Source of the DNA: Aquila chrysaetos chrysaetos
Lineage: Eukaryota; Chordata; Aves; Accipitriformes; Accipitridae
DNA: 64,000 nt
Direction of reading: 5' to 3'
NCBI RefSeq assembly: GCF_900496995.4
Contig: NC_044030.1
Location: 14,753,851-14,817,850 of the forward strand
The notes below the pieces were generated by a model, which had not been told where the DNA came from, did no database searches, and saw only the letters and a list, made by a program, of their open reading frames with translations. Shown here in pieces: positions 34,101 through 47,029 of the stretch (position 1 is its first letter; each line of letters opens with the position of its first letter). Both the position numbers and the translations under genes were made by a program.

Positions 34101-35689
34101 AAGATGACAGTCTTTTCTCCTCCTAGTAAAAATGCTTTCACACATGATGTGAAATGGTAAAAGAGACTATCATTCAGCCTAAGAATGCAAACTGTAGTTC
34201 TTCTAACCTTTTGAGGTAGAGTGATAGTAAGCTAAATTAAAATGACTGCTAATGAGGACATACAATCTTCTTAGAACAGAGACTTCAAATAGTTTATGAT
34301 CCAAGAATTGTCAGATCTTGAATTTTGTTAAGCCTGTAAAAGCATAATCAAAATCTTGTCAGAAAGAGTGTCTCTTAAAATTCCTGGTGCTCTTATTTCT
34401 AACAGAAGTCTACACTAACAGCCAGAACAGATTGAAGACATAAAAAAATTATCTGGAAAAAATATTCTGGTCATATTTCATAAGCAAAATTAACTTCCAG
34501 CTATGCACAAAGATGCTTATTTTGAAGGACTGAGAAAGGGAAGACAACAGCTGGAAAAAAAACTGTTGTTTGTGTTTGGTTGTTGTTTTATTTCTATTCC
34601 TCAGAAAAGGCAGACCACATAATTAAAAGGTGAAAGAAACAAAGACTTTTTGCTACATGACATGAAAGAAACAGACTTTTTGCTACACGACCTGAATAGT
34701 GTTTCTAGGAACTATCAGCTTTAGTGGGTGGGTAATGGTGTGTTTGTCAACATCAGCAGCTTTGTTTGCAACTAGTCTTGTAAGGCATGAATCCTGTTGT
34801 GTCATCCTGTGCAGCTTGGCATAGTACAGTAATGCATGTGAATTTCATCATGATGCACGTGAATTTTTTTTTCATTGTCAGCCAGCTGTATTTCAGGACA
34901 CAGGCTTTTCTACACCCTGTTTCCATTTTCCCCTTTCTTTTTCTTTCAGTATGCATGATTGAGAATGACCTTTCAAAGTGAGTTTGATAAAGACTCCCAA
35001 AAACCAAATCCAAAAGTATATGAATCATTTCTAGATTATAAAAGTTTTGTCAAATAATGATATCTGAAGTGTAAACCAATGTCATGTCAACTGCTTTTCC
35101 TAGACCATCTGTTTATTTTAAAATATTTTTTCCTTTTTTTTTTTAACTGTAATGCAATTTCTCCCAACTTAATACATTTTGTACTTCCACAGGATTTATT
35201 ATACTTCACTAGAAGATAAAAAAAAAAATAAAATTTGAGAACACCATATTTTGAAATACATCACAGCTATTGTGGAAACCTGTAATCGTAGCTCAGTGAT
35301 TTGATTACATCATGTTTATTCAATTACTTTAGCTTACTGTTGTATGCCCACTCCAGCACACTGACAAGCAGCGTAACATTACAGCAGGTGAGCCATGCCA
35401 CTCTTGTTTAATGGTCCTCCAGCATTACAGTTATGTTTATAATATTTTGGTTAGCTGAGGCTTTCATTACACACTTATCTGAATGCAAAATTTCCCTTTA
35501 GGTTGAAACTTGCCGTACATGATTGTCTCAGTATATGAAACACTTTCTTCTTTACATTTTTTAAATAGTAGCTTAAAGACCCATTCAAGTCAGAAAAAAA
35601 AGTTCTGAATAGCTTCACTGGGATATGTATTATACTCCAAGCAAAACTCACAGCCTAAGATGGTATTAGGCTATGTGACAAAAGTCCTG
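31123..35689. other. AT-rich unique DNA, no gene seen
   Basis: Contains a GAT run near 31776-31791, A runs near 32069-32082, a TA run near 32348-32359 and a T run near 35134-35145. No coding or transposon signature is recognised. Confidence 0.5.
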
Positions 35690-36442
35690 TCTCCACACCC
35701 AGAAAGGAGGCCAGAGGCACCACAGCAGGCAGGGTCACCTCAATAACCTAGTCAGACAAATGCCCCCCTACTCAGGTGCCCTGGACTGTCCCAAGGAGAC
35801 CCCCAACTCCACGAGTAGGGGGACACTCATGCTGGGAGGTTACCAGCAGCAGGTCTTGGGGGTACTTCCCTTACCTGGGGGGGCATTACCATGGGTAGGC
35901 AACACACTGTGGGATGCAGGGGAAGAGGGTTTTGTGATTGTAAAGGGCTTATTATGGGATGTTTGGGGGGAGGAAGGGAGGGATCTAGATCATTCAGGGA
36001 GAAACAAGTACAGGAAAATAGAAGGATGAGTGGATAAAGGAGGCTAGTTTAAAAGTAAAATACTGAGGCCCAAGGACAGCTACCTGGCAGATTGAATGTC
36101 TGAGCCCAGCTCCTGGAGAGATCCGCCTAGTGTATATGTATCTCTACATATGACCCCCACTAGCAGACATCAATCCTGCTCAGCAAAAGGCGGAAGGAGG
36201 ATGAAGCCATTGGTCCTGTTTGTGTTTGCATGAGTGCTGTGTGTGTCTGCTTATGTTAATCTATATGCATGGGCATGTAGATACATGCATGTATGTATAT
36301 ATATATATATGTATATCTATGTGTTTATGTCTATCACATATGTGTGTTTATCTGTGTGACTATTGGGAATACATGCTCAGCCTCACTGTCAGTTGGACCT
36401 AGAGATGTAGAGCCTCTGTCAGATTGTTGGATCTGGCAACTC
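35690..36442. other. Unclassified GC-richer block
   Basis: G/C-rich sequence with no match I recognise, including ccccc and ggggg tracts at about 35760-35980, then a TG/TA-rich part with (TA)n near 36295-36310. The solo LTR at 36448 ends it. It might be an old LTR or other dispersed repeat; I cannot tell. Confidence 0.3.
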
Positions 36443-36447
36443 CCTAG

Positions 36448-37018
36448 TATGCTGGTTTTGACTGGGATGGAGTTAATTTTCTTTGTAGTCGCTAGTATAG
36501 GGCTAGTATCAATAGTGTTGACAATACGGGGATGTTTTCGTTACTGCTGAGCAGTGCTTACACGGAGTCAAGGTCTTTTCGACTTCTCATCCCACCCCAC
36601 CAGCGAGTAGGCTGGGGGTGCACAAGAAGTTGGGAGGGAACACAGCTGGGACAGCCAACCCCAACTGACCCACAGACCATACAACGTTATGCACAGCAGT
36701 ATAAAGCTGGGCAAAGAAGAAGGAAGGAGGGGACATTCAAAGTGATGGTGGTTTGTCATCCCAAGTAACCGTTAGGCATGATGGAGCCCTGCTTTCCTGG
36801 AGATGGCTGAACACTGCCCATGGGAAGCGATAACTGAATTCCTTGTTTTGCTTTGCTTGCGTGTGCAGCTTTTGCTTTGCCTATTAAACTGTCTTTATCT
36901 CAACCTATGTGTTTTCTCACATTTACCCTTGCCATTCTCTCCCCCATCCCACTGGGTGGAGGGGAGTAAATGAGCAGCTGCGTGGTGCTTAGTTGCTGAC
37001 TGGGGTTAAACCACAGCA
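36448..37018 (+). mobile_element. ERV-L-type solo LTR (plus)
   Basis: 571 bp starting tatgctggttttgactggga, where the expected TG has become TA, and ending gggttaaaccacagca. Flanks cctag (36443-36447) and cctaa (37019-37023) form a 5-bp duplication with one mismatch. TATAAA is at 36700-36705 and a tattaaactg signal region near 36880-36890. It is the inverted near-twin of 28006-28590. Confidence 0.88.
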
Positions 37019-37023
37019 CCTAA

Positions 37024-40000
37024 CCAAAAGGAGCTATGAACAGAGAGGGAGGTGGAGGTGCCCCCTCCTCACATGCCTGCCATGTATTAGAGGTTGAAGT
37101 GATAGGCATGGGAGGACATGCAAAGAGCTCCAGTTTCCCTGACACTGGGAGCAGTGGGAGTCCAAGACAGTCCTAAACACAGTGCAGTGACAGCTGCAAC
37201 AGAGTTGGATCTGTCCTGCAAGAACTCCATGATCTGGTGATGAGGCCGTGTACCACCAACATGACATGGCTGGCTGATTTTAAGCAAGAGGACTGTAAGA
37301 AAAAAGAGCAGAAAATGAAACAATGACTCCAGAAGAGACACTTCTTGGAGGGCTGAGTAGCTCATATAGAGGAACAGAAGTACCATTTCACCTTCATATT
37401 GTGGTTGATTTCTTGTGGAACCTGCTGAGTTGGTTTTAGGGGAGAAGAAAAGCTGAGAAGCACACTCAGTAGAGCTGAGAAGAGGAACCAGAGAAGGATC
37501 TGAATCTCACTCCCCAGAAAAAGCAGGCTTGAAAAAATGTTCAGATCAACAACAGAGTTGTTTGAAGAAATTAAGTCACATTAGGGTGACTATAAGGAAA
37601 TCAAGGCCAGACAGCCTATTCCTTGCTGGAACAGAAAGCAAGATTAGGCAAACATGGTAAAAATATTGCTTTAAAATATATTTTCTTTTTTCTCACTGTT
37701 AGCATTAAATACTAGTTCAGTTTAAGAGGGCTGTCCAGTAACTTTGTCCACCAGGAATGGTGGGGACAGTTATACCTCCAGAGTAAGCATAGTGGATGGA
37801 GAGTGGAGGGTAATCCTGGGTTCAACCTGTGAGCAGAGGGTCTGCGGCATCTCAAGCCAGGGATAAAACAGTGGGAGGTGTGACACCTGAGGAGCTTCAG
37901 TCATGGAGGTAATGACAATTAGCCAGTTCTGCACTCTCAACTGGTGCTTCTACAGGTCATGTTATACGTTGATCCACAATGAAATGGAAAAAGGAGAAAT
38001 CTAGTGAAAGGGGAAATAGACATTAAAGATTAATTACTTTAATGAAGATATAATTAACATAACAAAGAAAGGAAGGTGGTCCTATTCCTTTTAAGACCAA
38101 ACAAAATATCATTTGGGATTTCATTAGCTAAAACTCTAACAGACATGAAACTCTAACAATACATATCATCTTGGTCATTCACAATAAAAATAGAAAAAAA
38201 CCAAAGATACACAGTCTTCTAACTTTTTTTCAACTTACTTTTCACAGTTTGTTTACCTATATATTACTGTTTGCACTGTAACAGAACTGCAGATTAGCAT
38301 CCTACTGGGTTCTTGTGTAAACTAGTATACTTTCTTAATTTGATTAATTATGTGGGTTGATTATGGGTTTGGCTTCTTCTCAGACTCTGGAAGAATGATG
38401 ATTCATCTAGAAAAAAAGCTGATAGATACTAGCAGTCAAACTTATCCAGCCAAGTTAGGTAAAACTGGATAGCAAAAAGAGAATCTGTAATATAAACCAG
38501 TAAAAAGTGGCAATGGAAATACAGGCACAGAAAGAACTTGGTGCCCATATTTGACATTTAGCTTTCCAAAATTACAATTTTCCATGTCATTTGCAATCTC
38601 CTCCCTATTGTGGGAAATTAAATATTAGTTAATTTCTTCTGTGCACCTTGTTATTCCCATCCTTTTGGTTTTCAGAAAGGTGGCATTTTCTCAGTGAAGG
38701 AAGTTGTATTTATTCAGGTATGCCCTTCTCTGTTTATCTTCCCAGTAGGCGAGAAGCTAGACATGAGCAAAATCTCTGCATATGTGAAAACAGCTTAAGC
38801 ACTGTAATGGGTTACTAGGGAGTCTGTGGGACCTTCACTAGTGGAGGATACAAAGAAGTTAGATGAAACTCTGTGGGATTGCTATGGATAGAAGGACTCA
38901 AGTCTAAAATCAATTAGATGGATTCTCAAATTTCTGTTGGTGAGGGAGGACGAATACAGCTTTCCTTCAATCATGAAAGGTTTTGTCAGTACTTTTTCAA
39001 GGTGTAGTTTGTATGCTCTGACATTCTGATCTTCACTAATATAGTAGTAAATATTAACAGAGTTTATTGTTATTATGGCTAATCTTTGTCTCCCCAGAAT
39101 ATCATATTTTGTCACATCCAATATCATGTATCTAAGCATGCTGTAAGATTTAATATTTTTGTAATTTATAATTTCATTCCCTGATTTTCTTTTACATATT
39201 AAACCTTGAATTTCCTATGAACATTTGATCCTTGCTTTTCGTAAGTCAGAGCATTTATGATATTATGTGTTAACACAGAAGGAGATAAAATGGGTAAAAT
39301 ACTAGTCACATAAGTAACTTTCACTGCCGAGTAAGGATGGTCCATGCCTTTTGGATCTTTAAAAATCCAGTGATATAAAGTGTTGTGTGATCACTAAATC
39401 TGCAGCTGTCACAAGCAGTGTAATTATTTAACTACTCAATTACTAAACAGTAATAATGATCAGGACAGATTAGAATGAATAGTAAAGTCAAGAAAACTTA
39501 GATATGAGCTTCTTTTAAGAGGTCTAAAGATTATTGTGCTCCAGGCCAGAAATGTTTCAAACAGTTTGTCTATATGACAATATTATAGTAATATTAGATT
39601 CAGAAAACATTTACATTTCCTCCCATTTTAGGACACCATTCCGGACAGGGTCCTCTTATTGTTGCTCAAGAGTCACAGCTGCATATCAATTCCTCATTTT
39701 CCTTGAAGAGAATAGTGAAAGAGAAATGTTAAACTCATATGAAATAAATCCTTGGGATTGCAGGTGAGAGGTATGGACAATACTGCTTGAGGTGTACAGA
39801 AGTCATACTATTATCATAAAAAAAAAAGTATTAATGTTGTCATACTATTTACTCGAGCCACAAAGCATGGTTATTTTGTTATCTACCTTGTGTCACAGAT
39901 AAAATTGAGCAAGGTATACACTCTCAGTAACAGTGCTAGAAAACTGGCACAAACCTGATAGTTATCAGAGAGTAGGTATCAATAATTCAACAGCAGACAG

Positions 40001-43000
40001 TGAAGGAATGTCAAGTGGGTCCTTTAGACCTTTGTCTTGCATCTGACAAATGTCCTGTACCACTTAATACTTTCATTATAACTTGGATGGCCGAACAGAG
40101 TGTGTGCTAATAAAATTCACAGGTGACACTGAGAATGAATAAACTGGAAGAACATGGGTGCAGTAACAGGTGGGGATGGAACTCAAAATTGGCTCAATAA
40201 GAGAGAGAAACTGCCCTGAAAACATGCATTATAAAGAGATTTAAGGTGTTTTTTCTTGGGAAGAAACACTAAACATGCACAAAAATGGAAAGGATTGTAA
40301 CTGGAAAGGTTTCTATACTGCAGAAGTGGATCTGGATGTTACTGTGAAGTAGAAATTTAATAATGATTCAATACAGGTCACAAAATAGCTGGAGGTGGGA
40401 CAAGGCCAAGGTGCACCTGAGGAGCAGGAGTGTGGTGTAAATCTCAGAGCAGTCTTTCTTTAAAGAAAAGTTGTGTCAGATGTTCTGGAGGGAAAATTTA
40501 ATGCAGTAGATACTGAACTACAAATGACAAATTTATACAAACCCATGGTTTTTGCAGGTAAAAATTTGTTAATGAAAGAACTAATTAAAGATTTAACTTT
40601 AATGAAGATCAAAATGAACAGCAGAACCACCTCCTTTATTGTCTATCACTACTGAACCTAACTCTGTCCACTTATATATTGGATTCAGTGAGATAAATGT
40701 ATTCACATTTTGTAATGTTTTTCACGTGAGTTTAACACTTAACATTGACTGAAAGAGATGTTCCAGCTTATCATGGGAACAACAGGCTAAGTGTTGCTTT
40801 TAGGCATGAAGTCAGTCTCTAAATTACCAAACCCACTTCTCCAAGAAAAGATATGTTCCTTTTGTTATTAGCAAGTCGAAAGGATTGCAAAACAGATTTA
40901 AATATTGATAAAAGTCCCACACTTTTATTTTTTTTCAATGTAACAAACAGAATGTCTACAAAAGAACACAAATGCAATAGACCTGAATCTAGAACCCCTT
41001 CATCTATATGCAAAGCCCTTACTCATAAAAATATGCCTAGAGAAATTAATGGACTGAGAGGGACTTGAATGAATTAATACTGGCCTTAATTACATTGAAT
41101 CACTTAGACGAAGTGTATAGTGGATTACATTCCTGGTAGAGAAAACCTGCATTTGACTCTGAAATAATGAAAAACAGTTATTGAGCCTTATCAACATAAG
41201 CTTCTATTTTACTCATATTAGCATAATAGTATTATTTTAGTTGATTTCCAAAAAGCTCAGCCCACTTGACTTTTCTGATTAAATGAATATTTTATCTGAT
41301 ACTATTTCAATGTTTCTGTTGAAAAAAGATGACAGATAGCAGAAAAAATAAATATATTAATTAAAGAAGAATAAATTAATAAAACTTCTATTTTTGTCTT
41401 ACGATGGTCTTATATTGGAAAGATTTGAGAAATCTGATTTCCCACTGTTAGCTGAAACCAATGTTGCTTTATTATGTCTATTTTAAATTACATTGGCTGT
41501 TACATCTAGAAGTTTCAAAGAAGTTTAAGAGACTTCAAGGGGTTTTTATTAATCTGTTAAATCTAATTAACAGGATACCACCAGACCCCAGTCATTCCTC
41601 ACAGTTTTCATATGAACTCATGAATATGATTGGTATTATTACTTATTTCCTCTGGGAAAATAACTACATAGACTATGCCTGTAAAAAAAACAGTGGGGGA
41701 GAGGGAGAGAGGAAGGCATTGTCTGCAAGAAAGGAAAAATAACAAAAGCTCAAGTAATATGTATGTTTACTAAGACTGAATTAAATATTTATGATGGAAT
41801 CAGCACACTTTAAAAAAAAAAAAAAAAAAGTGATTACCTGAGTTGGTTGGCATAGCTTTCATGGCACCAACCATGTTTGATCTGCCTTCAGGCAATTTTA
41901 ATAGTAATTTAAAAGTACTCAGTACTCATCATTTTATGGCAGACACTCATTTGAAGACATTACATAAAATAATATGAAGCTCTTATATCCTCATCTCAAA
42001 ATACATTAGTGATTTCTGTTTAAGCATTTATAGTGGCAGACTTCTCCAATTTGTAAAATAAAGAGCTGAGATGAAAACAACTTATCCAAAGCCCTTTTTC
42101 TGTTATGGGTTACTTTTCTATTTACCCTCTGGATACAGAAATATATTTCTCCATTTAATAAATAGGTTAATCATCATTTTACTTCCTTTCAACCACCAGC
42201 TAAACTGCTATCATATAGAGCGATATGTGGAGATTGTGTATAAAAAGCAGTAGTTTAAAAAGTAGTGGACAAAGTGCTTCTAAAATGTCTCTTCAGCTTT
42301 TTTTAATGAAATAAATTAACATATCACATTTTATTGACAGTGCTTACCATCTGCTCTAAGTCAACAGAGTCCCAGGAGTAAAAAAGAATCCCATATATAC
42401 CCAATGCTGAGTGCTGAGCAATAATAATCAATACGATATTGAAAGGAATTTAGAAGAACAAGTCAGTCGCATCTCTTCCAGCGCTTGGTGCATGCAGCCA
42501 TACTGTAAGACTCACAGAAACCCTAACAATTATTTAATTTTCATTTACTGTAATGACTTACCCTGATTGTGACTGTGCTTGCTCTTATTTCCTGATCTAA
42601 AGTAAGTTTTACTGAGAAAGCAAATCAAATCATGTTTACACACAGAAGGAGTTAGCTCATTGCAGTGTAGTTATTTTATCCTTTTTCTTGTAGATGCTTT
42701 CATGGATAATATGGTTGCAAAGTTTTAATCACAGCAGGTTATCAAAGCTAGCTTTGAACTGAAATCCCATTCAGACTGCCATATTTCTTTCACATATGCT
42801 TTTCTCTTTTGGTTCCTTATTTCATTCTTTTTCTGTTTCTGGCTAGTCTTATAAGCCACTCAATTAAAGCAATCAAAATTACATTATATATAATAATATT
42901 ATGAAGGGCAGTTATGGGAATGGAAATGGAAAGGACCAAGAAAAGTTGTGGATTACCAGAGAGAAGCTGTAAAGACAGTAATTTTTGGTATGTATTTAAC

Positions 43001-43069
43001 ATTATCAAAATAGGGGATTTTTTTCCTTACTGAAAGCGTTTCACATACACCCTCCTCACTCCCCCCCCC

Positions 43070-43100
<31 letters not shown>

Positions 43101-44366
43101 ACTCCTGTAAATGCTTTTAAGACTTTTTTGGAAAAGCCATCATTTTCAAAGTACTCATAAGAGCATGTAATCCCTACATAATTTTTTAAAAATTGCTCTT
43201 TTCTAAAATAATGGCAATTTTCCAGATAACTAGTTTACACAATAAGGAAATGCCTCAGACTTACTTTGAAAAAGGTAATGCAGTAGAGATGGATGGTTTG
43301 TTCCATACTTTGGAGGAAGTATATTACCAGCAGAAAGAGAAATACTCAGATTAATGTGCATTAGTGAGTAATCAATACCCTTATCAGAAAAAAGATAGAA
43401 AGCTTCCTAGTATCAGACTTCTGAATACTATTGGGAGGAAAGTGCAACATCGTATTTCAAGGCTTTCCAAGACTTCCCAAAATAATTGGTATGAGGGAGA
43501 GCTAATACTTCTGGTGGTGCTAAAAAGAACACAAATTTTGAGGGGAACAAAAAGACAAATGATTGCTGAGCTCAGTGAATTAATCAAAGGGAATTCCATT
43601 GAGTCCAGTGACAGGGTTTGGAAATTCTCATTGTGATGATTATAGGACTAGAATGTATCAAATTTAACATTGACTTAGTATCATGTTTTCAAAATTCATT
43701 AGCATTCTGCTGGATTTCTTAGCATTTTGTTGTAAAATCATGCAATTGCCAAGTGTAGAAAATTCTTCTTTTCTAGATAGGTGTAACGACATGTAAGAAG
43801 AAAAAAAAAAAAAAAAAACCAAAGAAAAAGAAGATTTGCTGTCTTAATGCTTTATTTCTGCTACTTTCCAAAATTTGGTGAAGTATTCAATTCCATGTTA
43901 TGGTGTGCAGACACAAAGGCTGTGGCCAGTCCAGGTTAACCCATGACTTATTATTACTTTTGGCTGGACAACCCTGCAATGCTTATGTTTATGAAATTTA
44001 AGTAAGAAAATACATAGATTTGCAATAACATTAAATTAATCCCATCAAAATAAGGGAAAGGTGATTGAAATTTCCAGCTGAAAACTCAGTCAAAACTACA
44101 TTATAGTAAAGGGAAAGGAGAAAGTTGGGGGGAAAGGGCTATAAAACAGAATCAAACCCTGGCATCCAAATACGAGTTTGGCATTTGCTCATTGTATAGA
44201 TTTTTCAAGCCAGACAGTAAGTTCAGCATAGTATGTGCAAAACAAACCATGTCCTATAACAGAAGAGGCAGCATGGTGTTCTGGTAGCTGTATTTTATCT
44301 TCCTGTTGATGTGTGTCATGACATTTGCAGGTGTACATGTATTCTCTTCTACCTAGCCACCATTTC
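37024..44366. other. AT-rich unique DNA, no gene seen
   Basis: Simple tracts: A run 41812-41829, C run then T run 43061-43100, A run 43801-43818. Short frames are scattered on both strands without family motifs. One possible ancient CR1 trace is listed separately. Confidence 0.5.
40080..40440 (+). mobile_element. Possible ancient CR1-type fragment
   Basis: Order of cttggatggccgaacagag, aattcacaggtgacactgag, gcagaagtggatctggatgt and aggagtgtgg parallels the RT C-terminal coding region of CR1/L3 elements (GT-ADD to AERDLGV). It is highly decayed, with no open frame. Call rests on spaced resemblances only. Confidence 0.35.
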
Positions 44367-45273
44367 TGGATGCAGGAGTTGAACACACCATGAGCAAGTG
44401 TGCTGACATTGCCAAGCTGGGAGGTGCTGTTGACTCTCTTAAGGGACAAGAGGCCTTGCAGAGGGGTGTAGATAGGTTGGAGCATCACGCAATCACCAAT
44501 GGTGGGAACTTTAACAAGACCAAATGCTGGATTCTGCACCTGGGATGGAGTAACACCAGACACAAGTATAAACTGGGAGAGGAGTGGCTGGAGAGCAGCC
44601 CTGCAGAAAGGGATCTGGGGGTGCTGGTTGACTGCAAGCTCGGTAGGAGTCAGCAGTGTGCCCTGGCAGCCAAGAGGTCAAACCCCATCCTGGGGCACAT
44701 CAAACACAGCAGAACCAGCCGGTCAAAAGAGGGGATTATCCCGCTGTATTTAGTGTCGGTGCGGCCTCACCTTGAGTACTGTGTGCAGTTCTGGGCCCCA
44801 CAATTTAAGAAGGACGTGAAGGTACTCAAATGCATCCAGAGGAGGGAACACAGATGGTGAAAGGTCTGGAAGGCATGTCCTGTGAGGAGCAGCTGAGGAC
44901 TCTGGGTTTGTCTGGTTTGGAGAAAAGGAGGCTGAGGGGCGACCTCATTGCTCTCTGCAGCTTCCTGAGGAGGGGAAGGGGAGAGGGAGGTGTTGAGCTC
45001 TTCTTCCTAGGGTCCTGTGACAGGACGCCTGGGAATGGGTCAACGCTGTGTCAGGGGAGGTTTAGACTGGACATTAGGAAACATTTGTTTACCGAGAGGG
45101 TGGTCAAACACTAGAACAAGCTTCCTAGGTAGGTGTTCGATGCCCCAAGCCTGTCAGTGTTTAAGAGGCATTTGGACAATGCCCCTAATAACATGTTTTA
45201 ACTTTTGGTCAGCCCTGAAGTGGTTAGGCAGTTGGACTAGATGATTGTTGATAGGTCCCTTCCAACTGAAATA
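44367..45273 (+). mobile_element. CR1 LINE, 5'-truncated (copy B)
   Basis: Starts within RT at tgcaggagttgaacacacc and runs to the CR1 3' end ataggtcccttccaactgaa. It includes the frames at 44390-44860 (RT C-terminus), 44830-45114 (continuation after a one-base deletion) and the 3' UTR. It is nearly identical to 7656-8581 in inverted orientation and shares its defects: CADI for FADD, the frameshift at RREHRW and two TAG codons after RVVKH. Sequence before 44367 is unrelated to copy A. Confidence 0.88.
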
Positions 45274-45351
45274 TTCTCTTCTCTTCTCTTCTCTTCTCTT
45301 CTCTTCTCTTCTCTTCTCTTCTCTTATCTTCTCTTCTCTTTTTTCTCTTCT
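45274..45351. repeat. (TTCTC)n microsatellite at CR1 tail
   Basis: About fifteen near-pure TTCTC units directly after the CR1 3' end, probably expanded from its terminal repeat. Copy A has (TTCTA)n at the same place on the CR1 strand. Confidence 0.88.
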
Positions 45352-46591
45352 TGTGTCTGTATCATCTATACCTACAATTTATCATTGCTAATTTAACATG
45401 TTTTTGCTACAGAAAAGGAAGAAAACTTAAAGGTAAACTGAGTAAGAACCTCTCAGGCTAAAGCTACAAGTATTAAAGAAGAATAAAATAGAGCTTTTTC
45501 ATATTAGGGGAAATACTGGGGTTTTAAGAATTCAGTTATGAAAGAGACTGGTACAATGAAGTTGCCCATTAGAAACATGTAATATATGGCAGTAGAATTA
45601 AATTTCAAACCCTAATGCTTTTGATTCATTCAAACTATTTCAACTTATTTTCTATTTAAATTATGAAATATATATATTATATTATATATACATATAAATT
45701 GAAGAAAGTTTTGAGAAAGGTATTATAAAAAGAAAAAGTGTAATGTGTAGCCATATAGCCAGATCTCAAATTATTTTTCTTTTCTTTTTCAATGAAATTT
45801 CTCCAGAATAGCTTTGAAAAGGTAATTTAAAATCAAAATTCAAAATATGAAGAATATTGTCCTCATGATAGCAAAATTGTTGGCTTCAGCGGGACTAAGC
45901 TTTATTCGAGTAAAATGTTGAAAAATTGCAATCTTTGATATTTTCTTTTAAATATATATGTTTTTAAAATTGAGTGTTCTTTCCAGTTAACTTTCACAGG
46001 AAGCTAGGAAACAAAGTAGTACAAAGAGCTTTTATCAGTTTTCAAAATTATGTGAAGAAAAAGTTCCTTTAATGAATACTTAGCAGTGATGTTTAAAAGA
46101 ACAAGGTCAGATAAGAAAACAAGCATCTTTCCCCAGTCTCAAACACACTTGAAACTTTTCTGCTTTTCAGAGGGCTTTTAGCTGTTACTTCTGTTATTAT
46201 TGTTATTAGCAAGTATTTTGGAGGAAATCTTTTAGTAAATGCATTTGTGCAATTATTGCCTATTCTAAATAGAACCATGTGAAACAGAATCAATGTTTAT
46301 AAGTCACACTGAAAAATCTGCAAAAGATCCTTACATGGGAATCAGAGCTAGTAATGCAAATATTGAGAAATTAAAAAAAAAAAAACAAACAAAACCCAAA
46401 AAAACATTTCTATGAAAAAATAAGGTCCTTATCTTTCTCTCCTATACATTTCATTAAAGATAAAGAAGCTGAGAAAATATCTTTCTTTTCACCCTTTATT
46501 ATATTGAAAGATCTTTTGCACATAAATTAACAAAATAATCAGGTAATTTGGCTGGTTGCCTTCACGTTAGTTTTGGTTTAAATTCTAGCCT
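45352..46591. other. AT-rich unique DNA, no gene seen
   Basis: Strongly AT-rich, with TA-rich tracts near 45669-45700 and an A run near 46373-46385. No recognisable gene. Confidence 0.5.
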
Positions 46592-46681
46592 TAGAATCAT
46601 AGAATAACTCACGTCAGAAGGGACCCATAAGGATCATCGAGTCCAACTCTCTGCTTTTTGCAGGATTACCTAAAGCTAAAC

Positions 46682-47025
46682 TGTCCTGGTTTCAGCTGGG
46701 ATAGAGTTAACTGTCTTCCTAGTAGCTGGTACGATGCTATGTTTTGAGTTCAGTATGAGAAGAATGTTGATAACACACTGATGTTTTCAGTTGTTGCTCA
46801 GTAGTGTTTAGTCTAAAGTCAAGGATTTTTCAGCCTTTCATGCCCAGCCAGTGAGAGAGCAGGAGGGACACAAGAAGTTGGCACAGGACACAGCCAGGGC
46901 AGCTGACCGAAAATGGCCAACGGGGTATTCCATACCATGTCACGTCCTATCTAGTATAGGAACTGGGAAGTGGGGTGGGGAATCACCACTGGGGGACTAG
47001 CTGGGTGCCGGTCGGCACTTGAGGA
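46682..47025 (+). mobile_element. Truncated ERV-L-type LTR in CR1
   Basis: Begins tgtcctggtttcagctggga like the LTR at 13647 and aligns with it through the gggggactagctgggtgccgg segment. It then stops abruptly and CR1 sequence follows. About the last 210 bases, the right target duplication and some CR1 3' UTR are missing, so a deletion after insertion is likely. Confidence 0.8.
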
Positions 47026-47029
47026 AGTT

